A stretch of 64,000 bases of DNA from Candidatus Marivariicella framensis. Its GTDB lineage: Bacteria; Bacteroidota; Bacteroidia; Flavobacteriales; Flavobacteriaceae. Positions 52,644 through 61,717 of the stretch are shown here, one piece after another; position 1 is the first letter of the stretch, and every line of letters starts with the position of its first letter. The position numbers and the translations under genes are program-made. Location of the stretch: NCBI GenBank assembly GCA_905182735.1, contig CAJJCT010000012.1, forward strand, positions 50,422 to 114,421, read 5' to 3'. The notes under the pieces were generated by a model that saw only the letters and a program-made list of their open reading frames with translations, did not search any database and had not been told where the DNA came from.

Positions 52644-53390
52644 TTATTTGACTCTTTCTGGGTAATCAGTTATTATTGCATCAACACCAATTTTTTTTAT
52701 TCTATTTATATCTTTTATTTCATTAACTGTCCAGGTATAAATGAAAATATTTTCAGACTTTATTATCGCTGCATTTAATTTTGTTAAAAATTTATGATTT
52801 GGATTAATTGAAAATGCATTAAGTTCTTTTGCAATCGGAATCGCATCAATAGGATTATTTTCAGTTAAAATTGCAATTCTAACCTTTTTATTTAATTGTT
52901 GAAAGGCTCTAAGTTCATTCCAATTAAAGCTAGAAACAATAATTTTTTCTGGTTTCCAATTAGTTGAATCAAAATATGAATTTAATAATTGATGTGTTAA
53001 AAATGACGTATTAGAGCCCTTTAATTCAATATTTAATATTATTTCACCATTAATTAAATCTAAAACTTCATTTAAAGTTGGGATTTTTTCTGTTCCTGAA
53101 ATATTCAACTTCTTGATACTGTCCAAAGAAAGTTGCTCGATAAAACCCTTTCCATCTGTGAGTTTTTCAACAGATTTATCATGAAACACTACTAATTCTC
53201 CTGATAAACATTTAAAAACATCTATTTCAACCCCATCAACTCCTAATTCAATAGCTTTTTGAATTGAAGTTAAAGTGTTTTCTGCAGCGTGACCTTTAGC
53301 GCCTCTATGACCAAACACAAGTGGTTTGGGTTTGTTTTCACAAGCCATTATCATAATAGTTAAAATTATAGTAATCGATTTAAGTTTCAT
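52644..53390 (-). CDS. Glycerophosphodiester phosphodiesterase, lipoprotein
   Basis: A 248-residue GDPD-family enzyme with a lipobox at Cys17 (IMACEN). Catalytic residues are in FGHRGAKGHAAENTL (His28, Arg29, Glu37), GVEIDVF (Glu, Asp) and FHDKSVEKLTDG. It hydrolyses glycerophosphodiesters from phospholipid breakdown at the outer or inner membrane face. It is downstream of the GH13 gene by 15 bases in the same direction. Confidence 0.93.
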   Translation of the reverse strand: MKLKSITIILTIMIMACENKPKPLVFGHRGAKGHAAENTLTSIQKAIELGVDGVEIDVFKCLSGELVVFHDKSVEKLTDGKGFIEQLSLDSIKKLNISGTEKIPTLNEVLDLINGEIILNIELKGSNTSFLTHQLLNSYFDSTNWKPEKIIVSSFNWNELRAFQQLNKKVRIAILTENNPIDAIPIAKELNAFSINPNHKFLTKLNAAIIKSENIFIYTWTVNEIKDINRIKKIGVDAIITDYPERVK

Positions 53391-53405
53391 TGTTATAAAT
53401 TATTA

Positions 53406-54785
53406 TTACTTAGTCAAAATCCAAAACTCCCATGGTTGCATTCTATATTCATATGAAAAAGAAAGTTTTTTAATTTTTTCATCCTGAAATCTTTTAAATT
53501 GACCGTTGTATATGGATGTAAAACCAATATGATCTTTAGAAAGATTAGCAATAAAAACAATTGTATCCGATTTTTTTACTCTTTCAAATGCCAAAACTTT
53601 TTCTCTCAATGAAGTCTGAATTATATTAAATGAACCTGGAACTTTTCCGGAATTTAATGAAGGATGTTTTTTTTTGAGATCACCTAGTTTTTTTAAAAGC
53701 TTATACGTTTCTCCAGCTAATTTCGGAAAACTATCTTTTTCAAAAAACAAAAGACGTTTATCTAAATCGTATTCTACTCCACTATATAACAATGGCAGCC
53801 CAGGAAGTAAATAATTTGAAGCCATAATTGCATGTTGAGCATCTCCAAATCTTTCCCTTGCAGTTCCATTCCACGCATTCTTATCATGAGTACTCACAAA
53901 GTTTAGTAAAAAATGAGAATCATCATGATCCAAAACAAAATCATCTATATGATTTAAATAGTCAATTACTGTCTTATGTCCCTGAGCAATTTCAACATTT
54001 AATTCATAACCAGGAAAATCATAAGATCCATCAAAAAGAGGTAAATAGCTATTTTTTCCTGAGTCCTGTTCTAGCTCGCCCATTATAAAAACTGGTTTAA
54101 TCTTGCGAATACTTTTAAAAACATCTTCTAAAAAATCAAAAGGAACAGCATATGCTTGATCGACTCTATAACCATCAATATCAAACTCTTTGATCCAATA
54201 TAACATAGCGTCTTTCATTGCCGCACGCATTTGAGGCTGGTTATAGTCTAAATCAGCTACATCAGTCCACCCAAATGATTCACCAGTTCTTGGATCTATA
54301 GGGTCTATGATTTTTCCATTTTCATTTTTTAAATAATATTCAGGATGGTCTTTAACCCAAACATGGTCCCATCCAGTATGACCCGGAACCCAATCAAAAA
54401 TAACATACATACCCATTTGATGAGCATTATAAATTAAATTTTTAAGATCTTTCAATGTTCCAAATTCAGGGTTTACTCCTTTATAATCTGAAATTGCATA
54501 ATAACTTCCTAGTGGACCTTTACTTTTGGTTGAAGAAATTGGATAAGTAGGCATTAACCAAATTACATTCACGCCTAACTCTTTTATTTTAGGAAGATCT
54601 TTAGTGAAAGCATTAAAAGTTCCCTCACTAGAATATTGACGAATATTTGCTTCATAGATAACTCCTGAAGCTAAGCTTTGATCTGAAATTGGTTTATGCA
54701 CATTTGGACCTCTTGGTTCTGGCTTAGTTGAGTTACATTTATAGCACATTAAACAAATAGCTGTAATTATAAATATTTTTTTCAT
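53406..54785 (-). CDS. GH13 alpha-amylase family protein, exported
   Basis: A 459-residue glycoside hydrolase with an N-terminal signal rich in cysteines (C11, C14, C17); lipidation is plausible but the lipobox is imperfect. Catalytic residues follow the GH13 order: motif II DGYRVD (nucleophile D209), motif III IMGELEQ (acid/base E237) and motif IV VSTHDKN (H300, D301). Motif I reads DWVPGH (131-136), where Gly replaces the usual Asn before His. It should cleave or transfer alpha-1,4-glucan in the periplasm. It is close to the GH65 gene upstream and the GDPD downstream. Confidence 0.9.
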   Translation of the reverse strand: MKKIFIITAICLMCYKCNSTKPEPRGPNVHKPISDQSLASGVIYEANIRQYSSEGTFNAFTKDLPKIKELGVNVIWLMPTYPISSTKSKGPLGSYYAISDYKGVNPEFGTLKDLKNLIYNAHQMGMYVIFDWVPGHTGWDHVWVKDHPEYYLKNENGKIIDPIDPRTGESFGWTDVADLDYNQPQMRAAMKDAMLYWIKEFDIDGYRVDQAYAVPFDFLEDVFKSIRKIKPVFIMGELEQDSGKNSYLPLFDGSYDFPGYELNVEIAQGHKTVIDYLNHIDDFVLDHDDSHFLLNFVSTHDKNAWNGTARERFGDAQHAIMASNYLLPGLPLLYSGVEYDLDKRLLFFEKDSFPKLAGETYKLLKKLGDLKKKHPSLNSGKVPGSFNIIQTSLREKVLAFERVKKSDTIVFIANLSKDHIGFTSIYNGQFKRFQDEKIKKLSFSYEYRMQPWEFWILTK

Positions 54786-54817
54786 TTAAATTGATTTTAA
54801 TTCGATTTTAAAAATCA

Positions 54818-57094
54818 TTATAATGTAATTCTTTTATCATTAGATATAATATTAATTTTGGATTCTCCTTTCCAAATAAAATTAATTTTATTTTCAATAA
54901 TATTAACTTCTAGTATCGATCCTTTAAAATTAATTTTAAAAGAAAGAGATGTCCATTTATTTGGTAATTTGTTCTTGAAGGATAATGTATCATTAATTAT
55001 TTGCATTCCACAAAACCCTTCAATAATACTAATCCAACTTCCAGCCATACTTGTAATGTGTAACCCTTCCTCTACTTCCATATTATAGTCATCTAAATCT
55101 AATCTGGATGTTTGAAGATAGAACTTGTAAGCGTCATCTATTAAGCCAATTCGACAAGCTAAAACAGCATGAACTGATGGTGACAGAGAAGACTCATGAA
55201 CAGTGAAAGGTTCATAAAATTTATAATTTTTCTCTAGCTCCTCATTAGTGAAGTTTTCTGGGAAAAAATAAAAACCCTGTAAAACATCGGCTTGCTTTAT
55301 ATATACTGATCTTAAAATTCTATCCCAAGACCAATTTTGGTTAATTGGTCTTGCTGATTTATCTAATTTAATAACTGGAATAAATTCTTTATCTAAAAAT
55401 CCATCTTGTTGAATAAATATTTTTTTTTCATCATCGTAAGGAAAATATGTATTTTGAATTATATCTTCCCACAGCCTTAGTTCATTTTCATTCCAATTAA
55501 TTTTTTTTAATATTTTAATAAAATCTTCAGGGTATAGATTCTTTATATTTTTTATTTGATATTTTGTGTAAGCTAAACACCACCTAGCAATATAATTAGT
55601 ATACCAGTTATTATTGATGTTATTTTCATACTCATTTGGCCCTGTAACCCCTAGTATTACATATTTATTTTTATCATTAGAAAAGGAAAACCTTTGAGAC
55701 CAGAATCGAGAAATTGCAATTAAAACCTCAATACCCATTTCTTTTAAATACTTAAAATCATTTGTGAAGCGAACATAATTATGAATAGCAAATGCAATAG
55801 CTCCATTTCTATGTATTTCTTCAAATGTTATTTCCCACTCGTTATGGCATTCTTCTCCATTCATTGTAACCATTGGAAATAAAGCTGCACCTTTTTCAAA
55901 ACCTAATTTTGTGGCATTTTCAATTGCTTTGTCTAATTGTAGATAACGATATTTAAGTAAGTTTCTGGGAACAGATTGATCCTTAGTGAACATATAAAAA
56001 GGGAAACAATATGCTTCAGTATCCCAGTATGTTGACCCTCCATATTTTTCTCCAGTAAATCCTTTAGGGCCTATATTTAATTCAGGATCTTTTCCAGAGT
56101 ATGTTTGATTAAGATGAAAAATATTAAACCTAATTGCTTGTTGAGACTTTAAATCACCTTCAATTTTTATATCTGACACCTCCCAAATTTTTTTCCAACT
56201 TCTTATTTGTAAACTTAATAATTCATTGAAATCAATATTTATAAATCTTTTAGTTAATTTTTTAGCTTCTTCAAAAAGATTTAATTGAGGTTTTGTCTTT
56301 TTCTTTATATATCCTCCAAGCTTGATGAGTTTTATCGTCTTACCCTTTTCAATATTAACTTTAAATAAATGTGATAATTTATTATCAGATTTATTTATTG
56401 ATGAAGGATTAATGATTTTTTCATCATAAAGCAACTTGTTTGACATGTAGGTGCAAACTTCAAATTTCGTTTTGTTTGTTTCAGAAATGATTCCAGAAAA
56501 TAAATCAGTGTTTGTAAGGCTTTTGTTTTTCCAAAATGCATCTTCCCAGTTTGAGTCTTGATTCACTATTCCAGCATCTATATATGGTTCGATTAATATA
56601 TTACAATCAATATTCAAGGAAGTGATTTTATATTCTATAGCTCCTAAAGAATCTTCTTTTAGTGAAATAAATCTTATTATATGAACTAATATTTCAATCC
56701 CATTATTTAGAGTAGCATGAAATTTTCGGGTATAAATACCTTTTTTCATATCTAACTCTCTTTGGAAAGAGTTGACTGTTAGTTTATTTAAATCTAAGGT
56801 TTCCTTATTAATTTTTATATGAATACCTATCCAATTTGGAGCATTTAAAACTTTTGCAAAATATTCAGGGTATCCATTCTTCCACCATCCAACTTTTGTT
56901 TTATCTGGATAGTATACACCTCCAATATAACTGCCTTGGAAAGTCTCTCCAGAATAGTCTTCTTCAAAATTAGCTCGCTGCCCCATATATCCATTACCTA
57001 TACTAAAGATGCTCTCTGAAGACTTTACATTTTTTTTATCAAAAGTACTCTCTATAATTTTCCAAGGATCAACGTCTAAATATTTTCTACTCAT
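54818..57094 (-). CDS. GH65 glycosidase/phosphorylase (maltose phosphorylase-like)
   Basis: A 758-residue intracellular GH65 enzyme. The general acid is E488 in GVTGPNEYENN, preceded by GEECHNEW and a YWDTEAYCFPF phosphate/substrate block (about 356-366). The N-terminal beta-sandwich and the C-terminal jelly roll are both present. Phosphorolysis of maltose or a related disaccharide gives beta-glucose-1-phosphate, which the pgmB product just upstream converts. It overlaps pgmB by eight bases. Confidence 0.92.
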   Translation of the reverse strand: MSRKYLDVDPWKIIESTFDKKNVKSSESIFSIGNGYMGQRANFEEDYSGETFQGSYIGGVYYPDKTKVGWWKNGYPEYFAKVLNAPNWIGIHIKINKETLDLNKLTVNSFQRELDMKKGIYTRKFHATLNNGIEILVHIIRFISLKEDSLGAIEYKITSLNIDCNILIEPYIDAGIVNQDSNWEDAFWKNKSLTNTDLFSGIISETNKTKFEVCTYMSNKLLYDEKIINPSSINKSDNKLSHLFKVNIEKGKTIKLIKLGGYIKKKTKPQLNLFEEAKKLTKRFINIDFNELLSLQIRSWKKIWEVSDIKIEGDLKSQQAIRFNIFHLNQTYSGKDPELNIGPKGFTGEKYGGSTYWDTEAYCFPFYMFTKDQSVPRNLLKYRYLQLDKAIENATKLGFEKGAALFPMVTMNGEECHNEWEITFEEIHRNGAIAFAIHNYVRFTNDFKYLKEMGIEVLIAISRFWSQRFSFSNDKNKYVILGVTGPNEYENNINNNWYTNYIARWCLAYTKYQIKNIKNLYPEDFIKILKKINWNENELRLWEDIIQNTYFPYDDEKKIFIQQDGFLDKEFIPVIKLDKSARPINQNWSWDRILRSVYIKQADVLQGFYFFPENFTNEELEKNYKFYEPFTVHESSLSPSVHAVLACRIGLIDDAYKFYLQTSRLDLDDYNMEVEEGLHITSMAGSWISIIEGFCGMQIINDTLSFKNKLPNKWTSLSFKINFKGSILEVNIIENKINFIWKGESKINIISNDKRITL

Positions 57095-57746
57095 TTTTCA
57101 TAAAGTACTTTAAAAGGTTATTTGGTTCGATTGCTAAAAAACTCTTAATATTAAAAATGGTTGGTTTAAGATTTTGTTTTAAATTACATATTCCAATTGC
57201 ATCCATCATAGCAGCTTTAGCAGCCTTAACTCCAGCAATAGAATCTTCAAAAACAATGCAATCACAACAAGGAACACCTAGTGCTTGTGCTCCCTTTATA
57301 AAAACTTCAGGATTTGGCTTAGAATTAAGCACGTCATTCCCATCAATAATAACATCAAAAAAGTTAATAAGTGAGAGTTTTTTTAAAACTATTTTTGAAT
57401 TTTTACTTGCTGAGCCTAAAGCAATTTTTATTCCTGCCTTTTTTAAATAATTAAGCGTTTTATTAATTCCTGGAAGAGAATCTTTTTTAGTTAAATTTTT
57501 AATTTGGTCAAGATATAGATCGTTTTTATCCGCCAATAAATTATTAAATTCATTATTAGAAAGATTATTCCCAGACCATTTTAATAATAAGGATAAAGAG
57601 TCTTTTCTGCTTATTCCCTTAAGTTTTTCATTTTGAACCTGAGTCAATTTATAATTGAATTTTTGAGCTATTTCTTTCCAGGCCAAATAGTGAAACTTTG
57701 CTGTGTCTACAATAACTCCATCAAGATCAAAAATTGCACTTTTCAT
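57087..57746 (-). CDS. pgmB: Beta-phosphoglucomutase
   Basis: A 219-residue HAD enzyme. The catalytic DLDGVIVDTAKFH has the nucleophile Asp7 and acid/base Asp9; a cap domain with KLKGISRKDSL follows, then GSASKNSKIVLKK and VFEDSIAGVKAAKAA. It converts beta-glucose-1-phosphate to glucose-6-phosphate. The overlap with the GH65 gene ties it to maltose or related sugar use. Confidence 0.94.
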   Translation of the reverse strand: MKSAIFDLDGVIVDTAKFHYLAWKEIAQKFNYKLTQVQNEKLKGISRKDSLSLLLKWSGNNLSNNEFNNLLADKNDLYLDQIKNLTKKDSLPGINKTLNYLKKAGIKIALGSASKNSKIVLKKLSLINFFDVIIDGNDVLNSKPNPEVFIKGAQALGVPCCDCIVFEDSIAGVKAAKAAMMDAIGICNLKQNLKPTIFNIKSFLAIEPNNLLKYFMKNE

Positions 57747-57837
57747 TTTTATAATCTAAAGTAACTGATATTAAAAATTTAAACTACTAAAACTAAGAAT
57801 TTTGAAAAATTTGAATCCGAAATTGATTTCGTTTTAA

Positions 57838-58161
57838 TTATTCTTCAGGAGCTAATTGAATTTCAAGTCCATCCAACTCATTGGAAAGAAATATCTGACA
57901 TCCCAAACGACTATTATTTTGAACATTAAACGCTTCCGAAAGCATAGCTTGTTCATTATCGTTTTTTTCTGATAATTGATGAGAAGAAATAATATAACAT
58001 TGGCAAGATGCACACATCGCCATTCCTCCACAAGTTCCCTCAACAGGAAGATCAAAAGCTTTAAAAGCTTCCATCAAATTGAAATTCATATCAGTTGGGA
58101 CAACTAATGAATGAGATATTCCTTTTCTATCTAAAACTTTTATAGAAATTTCTTTTTTCAA
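57838..58161 (-). CDS. 2Fe-2S ferredoxin, adrenodoxin-like
   Basis: A 107-residue [2Fe-2S] ferredoxin with cluster ligands C44, C50, C53 and C88 (GTCGGMAMCASCQC...LGCQ). The spacing C-x5-C-x2-C is that of the vertebrate-type/ISC ferredoxin. It transfers electrons for cluster assembly or to hydroxylases. It is nine bases downstream of the NfuA-like gene and follows Mrp in the same direction. Confidence 0.93.
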   Translation of the reverse strand: MKKEISIKVLDRKGISHSLVVPTDMNFNLMEAFKAFDLPVEGTCGGMAMCASCQCYIISSHQLSEKNDNEQAMLSEAFNVQNNSRLGCQIFLSNELDGLEIQLAPEE

Positions 58162-58170
58162 AATGAATAA

Positions 58171-58413
58171 TTAAGACCCTAAACTAACTACTTTTTCAAT
58201 TTGTGGAACATGTTTTTTTATAGTCATTTCAACTCCTTGTTTAAGAGTCATTTGATTTACACTACAAGAAACACATGTACCATGAAGTTGAACATTAACA
58301 ATTTTATTGTCTTCAATTGACACTAAAGATATGTCTCCTCCGTCAGAAGCCAAAAATGGACGAATTTCACCTAGAGCTATTAATACTTTTTCCTTGATTT
58401 CACTACTTTTCAT
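58171..58413 (-). CDS. NifU C-terminal domain protein (NfuA-like)
   Basis: An 80-residue single-domain protein carrying the Nfu CxxC motif (Cys47 and Cys50 in HGTCVSCSVNQMTLKQGVE). It binds a transient 4Fe-4S cluster that it hands to apoproteins. The usual length for free-standing Nfu domains is about 75-90. It lies between the Mrp gene (five bases upstream) and the ferredoxin (nine bases downstream). Confidence 0.93.
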   Translation of the reverse strand: MKSSEIKEKVLIALGEIRPFLASDGGDISLVSIEDNKIVNVQLHGTCVSCSVNQMTLKQGVEMTIKKHVPQIEKVVSLGS

Positions 58414-58418
58414 AATAA

Positions 58419-59552
58419 TTAATTAACTGCGCTACATCCAGTCATAGTAGTTATTTCAACTGCTTTTGTTGGAGGTAAACTTTTATTTCTTTTTATAACC
58501 TGGCGCGCCAATTCTTGAACTACTAATTTAAAAGAATCAGCGACCAAACTATCTTCTTGAAGAGCAGCAGGTCTTCCATAATCAGCTGCTTCTCTGATAG
58601 TTTGCACCAATGGCAAAGAGCCTAAAAGAGGTATGTTTTTAGATTCTGATAAGGCTTTAGCTCCGTCTTTTCCAAATATATAATACTTTGAATCAGGTAA
58701 TTCATCAGGAGTGAAGTAAGCCATATTTTCAACTATTCCTAAAACAGGAATTTGAATTGACTCTTGCTGAAACATTGCTATTCCTTTTCTAGCATCAGCT
58801 AAGGCAATTTGCTGAGGTGTACTAACTACAATAGCTCCAGTAATTGGTAATGCTTGAACAATACTCAAGTGAATGTCACCTGTTCCTGGAGGTAAATCGA
58901 TTAATAAAAAATCTAGTTCTCCCCATGCAGCATCAAAAATAAGTTGATTAAGTGCCTTTGATGCCATAGGCCCTCTCCATATAACAGCTTGATCTGGTTT
59001 AGTGAAAAAGCCTATAGATAAGATTTTCACACCATAGCTTTCAAGAGGTTGCATCTTAGATTTTCCATCTACTTCTATAGCGACTGGTCGTTCTCCTTCT
59101 AAATCGAACATAAGGGGCATTGAAGGCCCATATATATCAGCGTCTAAAACACCTACTTTCAATCCCATTTTAGCTAAGGTTACAGCTATGTTAGCAGTCA
59201 CAGTTGATTTACCTACCCCCCCCTTGCCTGATGCAATAGCAATAATAGAATCAATTCCAGCAATTGGCTTACCTTTAATTGGTTGAGATGGCGTTGGTCT
59301 TGAAGAATCAACTTTAATATTTGTTTTAATTTTTGCCTTAATATTAATTTTTGAATGAATAGCTTTTAATATTTCTACATCTATTTTTTTTCGAGCCTGC
59401 AAACTGGGATTGTTTATTTTTAAATCGATATCAATTTGATCTCCAAAAATTTGAATATTAGACACTGAACCACTAGTAATTATATCCTCCCCACTTCCAG
59501 GTATGGTTAAAGTTTTAAGGACTTCTATAACTGATTCTTTGGTTATTATCAT
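58419..59552 (-). CDS. apbC: Mrp/NBP35 family ATP-binding iron-sulfur carrier
   Basis: A 377-residue protein with an N-terminal MIP18 (DUF59) domain (about 1-80), a P-loop SGKGGVGKST (108-117), and DADIYGPSMP and LIDLPPGTGD motifs. The C-terminal cluster-binding CxxC of classical ApbC (the usual position after GIVENM) is absent; there the sequence reads AYFTPDELPDSKYY. Only a terminal CSAVN cysteine is near the end. The short spacings to nfu and ferredoxin indicate an Fe-S cluster operon. Confidence 0.9.
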   Translation of the reverse strand: MIITKESVIEVLKTLTIPGSGEDIITSGSVSNIQIFGDQIDIDLKINNPSLQARKKIDVEILKAIHSKINIKAKIKTNIKVDSSRPTPSQPIKGKPIAGIDSIIAIASGKGGVGKSTVTANIAVTLAKMGLKVGVLDADIYGPSMPLMFDLEGERPVAIEVDGKSKMQPLESYGVKILSIGFFTKPDQAVIWRGPMASKALNQLIFDAAWGELDFLLIDLPPGTGDIHLSIVQALPITGAIVVSTPQQIALADARKGIAMFQQESIQIPVLGIVENMAYFTPDELPDSKYYIFGKDGAKALSESKNIPLLGSLPLVQTIREAADYGRPAALQEDSLVADSFKLVVQELARQVIKRNKSLPPTKAVEITTMTGCSAVN

Positions 59553-59567
59553 CGCATATTATTATAG

Positions 59568-59575
59568 CAAATATA
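59568..59575 (-). promoter_or_regulatory. Flavobacterial -7 box upstream of apbC
   Basis: On the minus strand this reads TATATTTG, 15 bases before the apbC start. Confidence 0.4.
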
Positions 59576-59607
59576 CTTTAAATACAGGCAAACATTGTTT
59601 TTTATAA

Positions 59608-59955
59608 TTAATTTTTAAATGGTGGTAAGTCAATGGAAGGGTTCCAAAATACGGAAGAAAAATCTACAATTTGATTTTTATTAATTTCAATTCCCTCTGA
59701 CTCCAATAGCTGTTGCATTAAATTAGTTCCTTCAAAATGATGTTTTCCAGATAATAGTCCAGCTTTATTTACTACTCTATGTGCTGGAATATCTTGAATT
59801 TTATGACTTGCATTCATCGCCCAACCAACCATCCTTGAGGATTGGGGAGAGCCTATATATTTTGCTATTGAACCATAACTAGTAACTCTACCAAATGGAA
59901 TTTTTTTAACAATTTTATATACATCTTCAAAAAAATTTCTTTCAACTTTCTTCAT
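59608..59955 (-). CDS. MGMT-family alkyltransferase-like (ATL) protein
   Basis: A 115-residue protein resembling the C-terminal domain of O6-methylguanine-DNA methyltransferase. The active-site motif, PCHRV in the enzyme, is PAHRV here (Ala58 for Cys), so it cannot accept an alkyl group. Other contacts (RVTSYGSIA, GWAMN, LLSGKHHFEG) remain. Such ATL proteins bind alkylated bases and recruit repair. The start overlaps the end of trmB by 14 bases. Confidence 0.88.
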   Translation of the reverse strand: MKKVERNFFEDVYKIVKKIPFGRVTSYGSIAKYIGSPQSSRMVGWAMNASHKIQDIPAHRVVNKAGLLSGKHHFEGTNLMQQLLESEGIEINKNQIVDFSSVFWNPSIDLPPFKN

Positions 59956-60625
59956 TCCAAAAAAATTGAAGGTATGTAATTGGTTTATTATTATTTAAAA
60001 ACATTTCCTCATAGAAGGTTTGTACATCTGTAACTTCTTCAGGAACATTCATGTTGTGATAAATATCATGATTCGAATAGTTTATTTGGCAACTCATGCT
60101 TTGAAGCAACCCAAGTAAATATCCATGTAAAAACTCACTATCTGTTTTTAAGTGAACTAAACCCTGATTAATTAAAATAGACTTGTATTTAGATAAAAAA
60201 ATAGGATTTATGATTCGATGTTTGGTTCGTTGGTATTTAATCTGAGGATCAGGAAATGTAATCCATATTTGAGATATTTCGTTAGTCGCAAAAAGATTTG
60301 TAATTAATTCAATTTGAATCCTTACAAATACAATATTTGAAATTATTTCTTCATTTGCTGTTTTGGCTCCTTTCCAGAGTCTAGCCCCTTTGATATCAAT
60401 ACCAATAAAATTTTTATTAGGATATTTTTTTGCAAGATAAATTATGTACTCTCCTTTACCGCAACCTAATTCAAGAACTATTTCGTTATTGTTTTTGAAG
60501 TATTTTTTTTTCCACCTTCCCTTAAAATCGAAATCATCATCAACCAAAGTGTTTCGACTAGGCTGAATTACATTTGGAAATTTTTTATTTTCTCTAAATC
60601 TCTTTAATTTGTTTTTACTTCCCAC
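59942..60625 (-). CDS. trmB: tRNA (guanine-N7)-methyltransferase
   Basis: A 227-residue SAM enzyme modifying G46 of tRNA. Motifs: VLELGCGKGEYIIYLAKKYP (SAM loop), GIDIKGARLW, ISQIWITFPDPQIKYQRTKHR, the last being highly characteristic of TrmB. It overlaps the ATL gene downstream. Confidence 0.95.
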   Translation of the reverse strand: MGSKNKLKRFRENKKFPNVIQPSRNTLVDDDFDFKGRWKKKYFKNNNEIVLELGCGKGEYIIYLAKKYPNKNFIGIDIKGARLWKGAKTANEEIISNIVFVRIQIELITNLFATNEISQIWITFPDPQIKYQRTKHRIINPIFLSKYKSILINQGLVHLKTDSEFLHGYLLGLLQSMSCQINYSNHDIYHNMNVPEEVTDVQTFYEEMFLNNNKPITYLQFFWNEES

Positions 60626-60668
60626 GAAAAATAATTAATATGCTAAGTTCTTGTTTTTCAATCATTAA

Positions 60669-61706
60669 TTAACCTGTAGATTTAGACTTTTGTAAAGTAA
60701 AAGAAAACTCAGAACCGATACCTTCGGTGCTTTCGACATACATCTTTTCCTTATGGGCTTCCATAACATGCTTTACTATTGCTAAACCTAGACCAGAACC
60801 TCCCTTTTTTCTATTTCCTGACTTATCAACTCGATAAAATCTTTCAAACAACCTTGGTAAATGTTCTTTATTTATTCCTTGTCCGTTATCAGTAATACGA
60901 ATAATAAATTTGTCTACATTTAAATCATGGATACTAATTTCAGTTGTTCCACTGTCTACTCCATATTTAACAGAGTTCATTATTAGATTAGTAATAACTT
61001 GTTGGATTCTTTCTTCATCTGCAAAAACATTAATTGGCGTCCTATATTCACGATCAAAAATCAATGAAATATTACTTTTCTTAGATTGAACTTCCAATAA
61101 TTCAAAAACATTATTTATAATCTTTAATAAATCAAAAGAACTTAGTTCAATATTTTTGATTCCAGCTTCAAATTGAGTTATTAGATCAAGGTCTTTAACC
61201 AAATAAATCAATCTATCTAATGCCTTTGAGGATCTTTTTAAATACTTAATTAACACATCAGGGTCATTGTGACCACCCTCAATAAGGGTTAAAATATAGC
61301 TCTGTATTGTAAACAATGGAGTTTTTAACTCATGTGAAATGTTTCCAATAAAATCTTTTCTATAATTCTCTTTGTTTTTAAGTAACTCAATTTCTAACTT
61401 TTTATCAGAAGCAAATCTTTTTAAACTTTTAGATAATGCTTCTAAGTCAGTTGTACTTCTTTGATCATTTAAGTCATACTCTTTAGAATAAAACTCATTT
61501 AATAGTTTTTTTACGTTTTCAATTAAAAAAATTTTAAAGCTAAAATTAACCACTAAAAAAACAGAAAGAAACAAGACTAATATTGATATTATTGAAGTCT
61601 TGAAGTTGTTAAAAAAAATAGATGATGAAAAATAGATGATGAAAAATATTGCACAAATAATTAATGAAATAAACAATGAGCCTAGAAATATTTTATTTTT
61701 TTTCAC
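60669..61706 (-). CDS. Sensor histidine kinase, PhoR-like
   Basis: A 345-residue membrane kinase. Two membrane helices (about 7-28 and 38-60) flank a very short periplasmic loop, so it probably senses membrane or protein-protein signals rather than a large ligand. Phospho-acceptor H125 is in GNISHELKTPL; the ATPase domain shows DNGQGI and GGSGLGLAIVKH. No HAMP or PAS domain is clear. It is encoded 11 bases downstream of the response regulator. Confidence 0.93.
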   Translation of the reverse strand: MKKNKIFLGSLFISLIICAIFFIIYFSSSIFFNNFKTSIISILVLFLSVFLVVNFSFKIFLIENVKKLLNEFYSKEYDLNDQRSTTDLEALSKSLKRFASDKKLEIELLKNKENYRKDFIGNISHELKTPLFTIQSYILTLIEGGHNDPDVLIKYLKRSSKALDRLIYLVKDLDLITQFEAGIKNIELSSFDLLKIINNVFELLEVQSKKSNISLIFDREYRTPINVFADEERIQQVITNLIMNSVKYGVDSGTTEISIHDLNVDKFIIRITDNGQGINKEHLPRLFERFYRVDKSGNRKKGGSGLGLAIVKHVMEAHKEKMYVESTEGIGSEFSFTLQKSKSTG

Positions 61707-61717
61707 TAGATAGATAA

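Noticed and set aside
57818..57831. Hairpin CGAAAT-TG-ATTTCG between ferredoxin and pgmB
   Set aside because: The loop is too small and no T run follows on the minus strand, where the ferredoxin gene would need it.
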